Positions 1 to 7,012 of a stretch of 7,012 bases of DNA are shown here, piece after piece. The stretch covers positions 1 to 7,012 of the forward strand of contig JAFZZX010000115.1 of the NCBI GenBank assembly GCA_017615515.1. The letters run 5' to 3'. Under the pieces are notes generated by a model. The model ran no database searches, was not told where the DNA came from, and worked only from the letters and a program-made list of their open reading frames with translations. A program made the position numbers and the translations under genes. Every line of letters begins with the position of its first letter. The stretch's first letter is position 1. The stretch comes from Clostridia bacterium (lineage in GTDB: Bacteria; Bacillota; Clostridia; Christensenellales; CAG-1252).

Positions 1-1
1 C

Positions 2-964
2 GTCGTCGCGAATGAGGTCAACTTTTCCCGTGCGAAGATCTTGATGCAGAACGTCGAGCGCCTCGGTCTCGGGAACGTCGCGGTGACGTCGCTCTCTCCC
101 TCCGATCTCGGCAAATACGCAGAGGGGATGTTCGACCTCGTGATCGCCGATCTCCCGTGTAGCGGCGAAGGGATGTTCCGCAAGGAAGACGCCGCCGTCG
201 AGGCGTGGAACGAGAATATCACCGCGATGAACGCGGCGCGCCAACGCGAGATCTTAGAGGGCGTTTTGCCCGCGCTTCGCGAAGGGGGAACTCTCCTGTA
301 TTCCACTTGTACCTATTCGCTCGAAGAGGACGAGGAGATCGTCCGCTATCTGATAGAAGAAAAGGGTATGACCTTGCTCGAACCCAGCGAGGCGGTGCGT
401 TCCGTCACTGCGAACGGTATATCCGTCGGCGGTCTCGACCTTACCCGTGCGCGTCGGTTTTATCCCTTTCTCGCGGCGGGTGAAGGGCAGTTCTTCGCGA
501 TCCTCGGGAAGGGTGGAGAGCCTCGACTCCACACCGCGCGCGCCGTTCCGCCTAAGATCTCGGTCGGCGAGTCCAAACGCATTCGTGCTTTCACGGACAG
601 GTATCTTACGGGTGACCTCGGCGTGATCACGCGACAGGGCGACGCGTACTATGCCGTCTCGCCTCTTGCGCGCACCCTCCCGCTGCGCTATCTGTCCGAA
701 GGGGTCCGCATCGGCGAATTCGCGGGGGACAAGTTTATCCCGCATCACAACCTCTTCACGGCGTTCGGCGACTTTTTCCGCAATCGTGAGGACTTGCCTT
801 TCGCCGATCCGCGCCTTGCGGCGTATCTGCACGGAGAGGAGTTCGAGGCGAAACAGGCTGCGGACGGCTATGTCTGCGTCACGGTCGAAGGCTATCCGCT
901 CGGCGGCGGCAACGCGGTCGGCGGCAGGATCAAGAACCGTTATCCGAAGGGACTCCGCATCTGA
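2..964 (+). CDS. rsmF: RsmF-type 16S rRNA (cytosine-C5)-methyltransferase, 5'-truncated by window edge
   Basis: The frame is open from the first bases (VVANEVNFSRAKIL precedes the first Met at 44-46), so the gene starts upstream. About 320 residues are visible, and about 130 seem to be missing against the usual 440-460, including the SAM-binding glycine motif. Seen directly: the NEVNFSRAKIL/NVERLG segment, motif IV DLPCSGEGMF (Cys codon 158-160) and motif VI YSTCTYS (Cys codon 308-310). In NOL1/NOP2/Sun (RNA m5C) enzymes the motif VI Cys forms the covalent adduct with cytosine and the motif IV Cys helps release the product. The C-terminal part has the RsmF-type extension (FIPHHNLFTAFG) and a PUA-like end (GYPLGGGNAVGGRIKNRYP). 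It should act on 16S rRNA in the cytoplasm. The exact target cytosine or cytosines cannot be read from sequence, and RsmB is less likely given this C-terminus. It stops with TGA at 962-964 and appears to be transcribed separately from what follows. Confidence 0.9.
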   Translation, partial: VVANEVNFSRAKILMQNVERLGLGNVAVTSLSPSDLGKYAEGMFDLVIADLPCSGEGMFRKEDAAVEAWNENITAMNAARQREILEGVLPALREGGTLLYSTCTYSLEEDEEIVRYLIEEKGMTLLEPSEAVRSVTANGISVGGLDLTRARRFYPFLAAGEGQFFAILGKGGEPRLHTARAVPPKISVGESKRIRAFTDRYLTGDLGVITRQGDAYYAVSPLARTLPLRYLSEGVRIGEFAGDKFIPHHNLFTAFGDFFRNREDLPFADPRLAAYLHGEEFEAKQAADGYVCVTVEGYPLGGGNAVGGRIKNRYPKGLRI

Positions 965-1031
965 CGGCGAGGGGTGATTTCTTGCTCTCTATCGTTCGCA
1001 TTTATTCGTCGTTTTTCGACAATCTTTTCGT

Positions 1032-1061
1032 TTGCTTTAGGGACTTTTAAGGGACTATAAT
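1032..1061 (+). promoter_or_regulatory. Candidate SigA-type promoter for the small orphan gene
   Basis: A perfect -10 hexamer, TATAAT, lies at 1056-1061. A poor -35 match, TTGCTT (1032-1037), sits 18 nt upstream. The segment is clearly more AT-rich than the flanking coding DNA. Transcription would start near 1068, giving a leader of roughly 20 nt before the ATG at 1091. The -35 match is weak (3 of 6), so the element may need an activator or may not be used. Confidence 0.5.
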
Positions 1062-1090
1062 GAGGACGATCATTCTTTTTCGAGGTGCCT

Positions 1091-1441
1091 ATGAATAAGG
1101 AAAACTCCGAACTGAAGAAACTCGCCCAATCGGCGAAAAACAGACTGAAGATGGGATATTGGGACGGTGCGTCCGCCATGGAGATCGCCCCCACGCGCTC
1201 CGAGAGCGGCATCGCCTACGCAGCGGAAGAGGAGATGTACGCGATCGTTCGGGAGACCCTCTCGACGAATGAATGCGCGATCGATCCGATCGGTCGCTTG
1301 ATCGACTGGGATCGCTTCAACAAGATGGATCAGGCGGAGCGCAGTCGCTACGTGCTTGACCTCTCCAAGATCTATTTGCGGCTCCAAGACCGCTATTATC
1401 GCGAAAAAAACAGAAAGAAAGAGGGGCAAAACACCCTCTGA
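1091..1441 (+). CDS. Small charged hypothetical protein, 116 aa
   Basis: I do not recognise this protein. I chose the ATG at 1091 over the in-frame GTG at 1085 because the purine-rich GAGGTG at 1082-1087 can serve as its Shine-Dalgarno, although the 3-nt spacing is short. The GTG overlaps that sequence and has no site of its own. The product is rich in Lys, Arg, Glu and Asp and has no signal peptide or membrane segment, so it is probably a soluble, mostly helical cytoplasmic protein. It starts with a basic helix (NSELKKLAQSAKNRLK), has a middle rich in Glu, Met and Tyr (EEEMYAIVRETL), then IDPIGRLIDWDRF and a long amphipathic helix (LSKIYLRLQDRYYREKNRKK). It sits alone between two apparent transcription units, with a promoter-like element just upstream. 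Codon use resembles its neighbours, so I see no sign of recent transfer. It is real as a gene with fair confidence, but its function is unknown. Confidence 0.7.
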   Translation: MNKENSELKKLAQSAKNRLKMGYWDGASAMEIAPTRSESGIAYAAEEEMYAIVRETLSTNECAIDPIGRLIDWDRFNKMDQAERSRYVLDLSKIYLRLQDRYYREKNRKKEGQNTL

Positions 1442-1498
1442 ACCCCCGTGGCTTTTCGGATCGAAACGTGATCCTCGCCGACCGCGCGCGGCTTTTTT
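1420..1498 (+). terminator. Possible weak rho-independent termination region
   Basis: Three short hairpins follow one another: AGAGGG/CCCTCT (1420-1425 with 1434-1439), GGATC/GATCC (1458-1462 with 1470-1474) and GCCG/CGGC (1477-1480 with 1489-1492). The last is followed directly by six T at 1493-1498, which is the terminator-like part. Its stem is only 4 bp with an 8-nt loop, so termination efficiency is doubtful. The position fits, after the small gene and before the next promoter. Confidence 0.4.
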
Positions 1499-1509
1499 CA
1501 CGCGTGAAA
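1496..1509. promoter_or_regulatory. Perfect 14-bp palindrome, candidate operator
   Basis: TTTCACGCGTGAAA reads identically on both strands with no spacer. It ends 4 nt before the -35 hexamer of the rpiB/V-ATPase promoter, and its centre lies about 48 nt upstream of the expected transcription start. That is a usual place for a dimeric regulator. A perfect symmetric site with A/T arms and a CACGCGTG core looks more like a protein-binding site than an RNA hairpin. The regulator is unknown. It partly overlaps the T-run of the terminator candidate, which is a competing explanation for its left arm. Confidence 0.45.
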
Positions 1510-1513
1510 GTAT

Positions 1514-1543
1514 TTGACAGGGCGCGCACGCACAATATATAAT
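1514..1543 (+). promoter_or_regulatory. Consensus SigA promoter driving rpiB and the V-ATPase operon
   Basis: TTGACA (1514-1519) and TATAAT (1538-1543) both match the consensus exactly, separated by 18 nt. The downstream bases are AT-rich (AATTAAATAA region), favouring melting. Transcription should start near 1550, leaving a leader of about 44 nt before the rpiB ATG. No other promoter-like intergenic space occurs from here to the right edge, so this element probably serves all eight downstream genes. Confidence 0.85.
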
Positions 1544-1582
1544 TAAATAAGCAAACTTATTATCGGCGCGTCGGCGTGCGAG

Positions 1583-1588
1583 AGGAGG
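1583..1588 (+). promoter_or_regulatory. Strong ribosome binding site fixing the rpiB start
   Basis: AGGAGG lies 5 nt before the ATG at 1594. It decides against an upstream in-frame GTG at 1576, which would put this Shine-Dalgarno inside the coding region and add six residues that are not part of the family's N-terminus. Confidence 0.85.
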
Positions 1589-1593
1589 CATAT

Positions 1594-2037
1594 ATGCGTA
1601 TTGCGATCGGTTGTGACCACGGCGGTTTCGTTTTGAAGAGCGCGGTTGTCGAGTATCTCCGTTCCAAAGGACACGAAGTCGTGGATTTCGGCGCCTATGA
1701 CGGCGAGCGGGTGGATTATCCCGTCTATGCCGAAAAGGTCGCGAAAGCGGTTGCTTCGGGCGATTGCGCGAAGGGCGTCCTCCTCTGCGGTACGGGCATC
1801 GGTATGTCCATCGCGGCGAATAAGGTCAAGGGCATTCGCGCGGCGGTCCTTTCGGACGAGTTTTCCGCGGCGGCTTGCTCGGCGCACAACGACGCGAATA
1901 TCCTCTGCCTCGGCGGCAGGGTGGTCTCTCCCGAAAAGGCGGTCAAACTGACCGATCTGTGGTTATCCACCCCCTTCGAGGGAGATAGACACGTCCGTCG
2001 TCTCGCGATGATCGCGACCTTGGACGAGAGGAAATGA
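1594..2037 (+). CDS. rpiB: Ribose-5-phosphate isomerase B
   Basis: The product is a 147-residue protein of the RpiB/LacAB sugar-phosphate isomerase family, normal in length, converting ribulose 5-phosphate and ribose 5-phosphate in the non-oxidative pentose phosphate pathway. Motifs seen: the N-terminal IAIGCDHGG with Asp8-His9, the catalytic loop LLCGTGIGMSIAANK with Cys65 as the expected base, the ACSAHNDANIL segment with His98 and Asn99, and the C-terminal DRHVRR phosphate-binding residues. The Cys in the CGTGIG loop and the HNDAN motif favour RpiB over a galactose-6-phosphate isomerase subunit, and no tagatose-pathway gene is nearby. Related enzymes can also act on allose 6-phosphate. The protein is cytoplasmic and probably a dimer. 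It is the first gene after a consensus promoter and its stop is only 4 nt before the first V-ATPase gene, so it appears to be cotranscribed with that operon. Confidence 0.93.
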   Translation: MRIAIGCDHGGFVLKSAVVEYLRSKGHEVVDFGAYDGERVDYPVYAEKVAKAVASGDCAKGVLLCGTGIGMSIAANKVKGIRAAVLSDEFSAAACSAHNDANILCLGGRVVSPEKAVKLTDLWLSTPFEGDRHVRRLAMIATLDERK

Positions 2038-2041
2038 TCGT

Positions 2042-2354
2042 ATGGTGAAAGCAATCGTAGACGAGATCCTCGCGGCGGAAGCTAGAGCGGACGAGATCGT
2101 GGCGGCGGCGACCCAACGCGCGAAGGAGATCCGCGAACGCGGCGAGAAGGAACGCGAGGAGATCCTCGCGGATGCGAAGAAAGAGGCGGCGGCGCTTTTG
2201 TCCACCCTCGAGGCGGAGACCGAGGCGGCGGCGCAAAAGGCGGAATCGCTCGCGATGGAGCGTGGAGCCAAGGAAGCGGCAGCTGTGAGACAGAGCGCGG
2301 CGGGGAGAGTCACCGACGCGGCGAAAGAGATCTCGGAACGCGTGCTGGCGAAGT

Positions 2355-2374
<20 letters not shown>
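2042..2374 (+). CDS. ntpF: V-type ATP synthase peripheral-stalk subunit (NtpF / archaeal AhaH type)
   Basis: The 110-residue protein is almost entirely Ala, Glu, Lys and Arg with regular hydrophobic spacing, as expected of one long coiled coil (roughly residues 1-100). Position and length match NtpF of Enterococcus hirae, called subunit H or G in other schemes, which pairs with subunit E to form the peripheral stalks that hold the catalytic head against the membrane part. Low-complexity coiled coils are weak evidence alone, so the call rests mainly on being the first V-ATPase gene, directly before subunit I. The ATG at 2042 follows rpiB by 4 nt. A GAGAGG stretch at 2026-2031, inside the end of rpiB, is a plausible ribosome binding site at 10-nt spacing. 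The 3' end overlaps ntpI by 20 nt, suggesting translational coupling. Confidence 0.82.
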
Positions 2375-4834
<2,460 letters not shown>

Positions 4835-4836
4835 TT

Positions 4837-5412
4837 ATGGCGAAACAAGATTTACTCGATAAGATCGTTCGGGATGCGGAAGAACGCGCCCGCGCCATCC
4901 TCTCCGAAGCGGAAGCCAAGGCGGACGCCTTGACGGCCGCGGCGAATGAGGAACGCGCAACCTTGATGGACAGCGCGCGCAAGATGGCTTCTGCGGCTCG
5001 TCCCGAAATGGTGCGTCGTCGCGAGTCGATGGCGGAGCTCGAAGGGCGCAAGCTCGTCCTCAAGGAGAAGCAGACGCTGATCTCCGAGTCTTATCGCGTC
5101 GCGCTCGATCAGATCCGCAAGGATCCCCGTTACGAGTCTTTGCTCGTCAATATGATCCTCTCCGCGGCGGAAAAGGGCGACGAAGTGATCTTCGCCGCCG
5201 TGGACTTCGATCGCGTCGACCGCAAGAAAGTGATCGCGGAAGCGAATAAAAAGAGCGGTCTTGCGCTCACGCTTTCGGACGAAAAAGGGGACTTCTGCGG
5301 AGGGATCGTCCTTCGCGGTAAGGACTGCGACAAGAATCTTACGCTCGACGTGGAGCTCGATACTCTCCGCGCAAGCGAGGATCCGACGGCGAACGTGCTT
5401 TTTAAGAAATGA
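4837..5412 (+). CDS. ntpE: V-type ATP synthase peripheral-stalk subunit E
   Basis: The 191-residue protein is close to the family's usual length. Residues 1 to about 90 are a charged Ala-rich coiled coil (KIVRDAEERARAILSEAEAK), which would pair with NtpF. Residues from about 95 to the end form the globular head-binding domain, with the family features DFCGGIVLRGKDCDKNLTLD (152-171) and a final LF near the C-terminus. It links the catalytic A3B3 head to subunit I. The ATG at 4837 is 2 nt after the ntpK stop, and the preceding bases are pyrimidine-rich with no recognisable Shine-Dalgarno, so translation probably depends on ribosomes finishing ntpK. The stop overlaps the start of ntpC by 4 nt (ATGA). 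Subunit E and the B-type stalk subunit of F-ATPases look alike at the N-terminus, but context and C-terminus settle the call. Confidence 0.92.
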   Translation: MAKQDLLDKIVRDAEERARAILSEAEAKADALTAAANEERATLMDSARKMASAARPEMVRRRESMAELEGRKLVLKEKQTLISESYRVALDQIRKDPRYESLLVNMILSAAEKGDEVIFAAVDFDRVDRKKVIAEANKKSGLALTLSDEKGDFCGGIVLRGKDCDKNLTLDVELDTLRASEDPTANVLFKK

Positions 5413-6368
5413 CGGACGCTGGACTTTTGTATCAAAACGCGATCGTAAAGTCGCGCGAATCGACGCTCCTCGGGGCGGATCGTCTGCAACGCATTGCGGA
5501 CGCTACGGATTTGGGCGAAGCGGTGCGCCTTCTCGTGGAAGCGGGTTACCCTTCGGCGTCCTCTCCCGACGAGATGCTTTTCGCGGCGGAGAAGGAAGCG
5601 GCGCTCTTTTTTAAGTCGTGTATGACGGCGGGATACGGCCTCGAGCTCTTCCTCGTCGCGGACGACTATCACAATGCAAAGGTCGCGGCGAAGGCGCATT
5701 TCTTCGGCGGTCAAAAGGACGCGTATAAGGTCGAAGGATTCCTGCCGATCGCTCGCATCGAAGAGGCGCTCGAGAAAGAGGAGTACAAGGATCTGCCCGA
5801 CCCGATGGCGTCGGCATTCCTCGAGCTCTCTGCGCTTCGAGCGAAAGACGCTCTGTATCCGTCCGACGCCGACGTCCTTTTGGACAAGGCTGCGTTTAGC
5901 GAGATCGCCGTGAAGGGCAAGAATGCTCACCGCACGATCAAGAAGTATTTCGCTATGCTCGCCGACTTGAAGAACGTGTCCGTCGCTTATCGCGCGGGGA
6001 AAGCCTCGCTGTCAATGGAAAAAACCCACGCTATGCTCCTGCCTTGCGGCACCCTCACGGAAAAGGACCTCCTTCTGATCCGTGAATACGGAGCGGACGC
6101 GGCGGAAAAGATCCGTCCGAACGCCGAAATGATCGGTGCGCTCGACGCGATCAAAGAGGGCATCACCGCCTACGAAGTGTATGCGGACGACGTCCTTCTC
6201 GCGCTCCTTCGGAAGGAACGCTACGATATGTTTTCTCCCGCACCCATCGCAGGTTACTATATCGGCAAGCAAAGGGAGATATTGAACGTCAGGTTGCTCC
6301 TTGCCCGCCTCGCGAACGGCGCGGATAAGGAGATCATCAAGAAAAGAATGAGGTCGCTCTATGTCTGA
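5409..6368 (+). CDS. ntpC: V-type ATP synthase subunit C (d-type socket subunit)
   Basis: The 319-residue protein belongs to the V-ATPase subunit C / AC39 family, slightly shorter than the typical 330. This all-helical, funnel-shaped subunit sits on the K ring and receives the central stalk, coupling rotation of the soluble and membrane parts. Supporting sequence: the N-terminal LLYQNAIVKSRESTLL, the aromatic-containing repeat-like helices with DDYHNAKVAAKAHFFGG (about 88-104), and the conserved C-terminus GYYIGKQREILNVRLLLARL (282-301) ending RMRSLYV. The protein is soluble with no membrane segment. Its ATG at 5409 overlaps the ntpE stop, with only a weak AAGAA-type site upstream, so coupled translation is likely. 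It overlaps ntpG by 8 nt. Confidence 0.94.
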   Translation: MTDAGLLYQNAIVKSRESTLLGADRLQRIADATDLGEAVRLLVEAGYPSASSPDEMLFAAEKEAALFFKSCMTAGYGLELFLVADDYHNAKVAAKAHFFGGQKDAYKVEGFLPIARIEEALEKEEYKDLPDPMASAFLELSALRAKDALYPSDADVLLDKAAFSEIAVKGKNAHRTIKKYFAMLADLKNVSVAYRAGKASLSMEKTHAMLLPCGTLTEKDLLLIREYGADAAEKIRPNAEMIGALDAIKEGITAYEVYADDVLLALLRKERYDMFSPAPIAGYYIGKQREILNVRLLLARLANGADKEIIKKRMRSLYV

Positions 6369-6714
6369 GAAAAGCAGTATTGCAGCCCTCGGCGACGCGG
6401 ATACCGTCTTCGCCTTCAAGGCGGTGGGGGTGGACGCTTACCCGGTGGCGGATGAGGCGGAAGCGCGCGAAAAACTGCGCATTCTCGCCCGCAATTACGA
6501 CATCATATTCATCACGGAGCAGTTTGCGGAAAAACTGCCCGATCTGATCGCGCGCTACAAGACGAGGCCTTTCCCCGCCGTGATCCCATTGCCCGCTTCG
6601 TCGGGTAGCACGGGCTACGGTAGACAGTCGGTCAAGGCGGACGTCGAGAAGGCGATCGGTACGGATATATTGCAAGTAGAGGAGAAGAAAGATGACAAAC
6701 GGAAGAATCATTAA
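6361..6714 (+). CDS. ntpG: V-type ATP synthase subunit F (NtpG), central-stalk subunit
   Basis: The 117-residue protein has the V-ATPase subunit F fold signature: a first strand and loop [20 protein letters not shown] (5-24), a second strand [14 protein letters not shown] (46-59), a [14 protein letters not shown] loop (72-85) and a C-terminal helix [14 protein letters not shown] (91-104). In the E. hirae scheme this is NtpG, which binds NtpD in the rotating central stalk. The ATG at 6361 follows a GAGG site (6350-6353) at 7-nt spacing and overlaps the ntpC stop. After the conserved IGTDIL end, a very charged tail ([13 protein letters not shown]) runs on. Its DNA contains the ribosome binding site and first codons of ntpA, so the tail may be shaped partly by that overlap (23 nt). 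Confidence 0.93.
   Translation: MSEKSSIAALGDADTVFAFKAVGVDAYPVADEAEAREKLRILARNYDIIFITEQFAEKLPDLIARYKTRPFPAVIPLPASSGSTGYGRQSVKADVEKAIGTDILQVEEKKDDKRKNH
6680..6684 (+). promoter_or_regulatory. Ribosome binding site for ntpA inside ntpG
   Basis: AGGAG lies 7 nt before the ATG at 6692 and is read in ntpG as part of the Glu-Glu-Lys run in its C-terminal tail. It confirms the 6692 start, which matches the family N-terminus. Confidence 0.75.
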
Positions 6715-7012
6715 GGTCGCAGGCCCCTTAATCGTCGCGGAGAATATGCAGGACAGCAAGATGTACGACGTCGTGCGCGTCAGCCGCGAAGGACTGATCG
6801 GCGAGATCATCGAGCTCAGAGGCGACAAGGCGTCGATTCAGGTCTATGAGGAGACGGGCGGTCTCGGCGTGGGCGAAGAGGTGGTCTCCACCGGAGAGCC
6901 CCTTTCGGTCGAACTCGCTCCGGGACTGATTGAGAGCATCTTCGACGGCATTCAGCGCCCCCTCGTGAAACTGCGCGACTTGTCGGGCGGTAGGATCGGC
7001 AGAGGGCTCCAC
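6692..7012 (+). CDS. ntpA: V-type ATP synthase catalytic subunit A, 3'-truncated by window edge
   Basis: Only the first 107 codons are present, and the frame is open to the last base. The protein starts [19 protein letters not shown], the typical N-terminal beta-barrel start of the A subunit. [40 protein letters not shown] and [17 protein letters not shown] follow, which is near textbook for bacterial and archaeal A subunits. The ATP-binding P-loop and catalytic Glu lie beyond the window. The A subunit alternates with B in the hexameric head, where ATP is made or hydrolysed. It differs from F-type beta by its longer N-terminal region and an inserted non-homologous region, the latter lying past this edge. 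The gene overlaps ntpG by 23 nt in another frame. Confidence 0.96.
   Translation, partial: MTNGRIIKVAGPLIVAENMQDSKMYDVVRVSREGLIGEIIELRGDKASIQVYEETGGLGVGEEVVSTGEPLSVELAPGLIESIFDGIQRPLVKLRDLSGGRIGRGLH

Noticed and set aside
254..832. 192-codon open frame on the minus strand within the methyltransferase gene
   Set aside because: The plus-strand frame has unmistakable m5C methyltransferase motifs. The minus frame encodes an Arg-rich, domain-free product typical of antisense shadows in GC-rich genes.
1008..1020. GTCG/CGAC hairpin with a T5 loop as a terminator for the methyltransferase gene
   Set aside because: The stem is only 4 bp and no T-run follows directly, so it cannot be called a terminator.
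5130..5930. 266-codon minus-strand frame across ntpE and ntpC
   Set aside because: It is the longest antisense frame but crosses the boundary of two clear genes and ends in a low-complexity Ser/Arg stretch with no recognisable domain.

Overview
The window reads as chromosomal DNA from a fairly GC-rich, Gram-positive-type anaerobe, most likely a Clostridia-like Bacillota lineage. This rests on three things: a bacterial V-type (A/V) ATP synthase operon in the same gene order as Enterococcus hirae ntp, AGGAGG-type ribosome binding sites, and consensus TTGACA/TATAAT promoter elements. The lineage call is inference. No mobile element, tRNA, rRNA or CRISPR array is visible.

Layout, all genes on the + strand: (1) 2-964, the C-terminal two thirds of an RsmF-type 16S rRNA m5C methyltransferase, cut by the left edge. 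(2) 965-1090, an AT-richer spacer with a candidate promoter. (3) 1091-1441, a small unrecognised charged protein of 116 residues. (4) 1442-1593, a spacer with a weak terminator candidate, a perfect 14-bp palindrome and a consensus promoter (TTGACA, 18 nt, TATAAT). (5) 1594-2037, rpiB. (6) 2042 to the right edge, seven V-ATPase genes in the order ntpF-ntpI-ntpK-ntpE-ntpC-ntpG-ntpA, with ntpA cut after 107 codons. ntpB and ntpD are expected just outside.

From rpiB to ntpA every junction is an overlap or a gap of 4 nt or less, so these eight genes look like one transcript driven from the promoter at 1514-1543. Together the V-ATPase genes encode the membrane ion path (I and K), the peripheral stalks (F and E), the socket for the central stalk (C), a central-stalk subunit (G) and the start of the catalytic subunit (A). 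The proteolipid K carries all the polar and acidic residues that bind Na+ in E. hirae NtpK, so a sodium-coupled enzyme is the best prediction. Placing rpiB first in the operon puts a pentose phosphate enzyme under the same promoter.

I found no convincing undescribed system. The points most worth a second look are the palindrome just upstream of the operon promoter, the rpiB/V-ATPase linkage, the sodium-binding signature and the orphan small protein.
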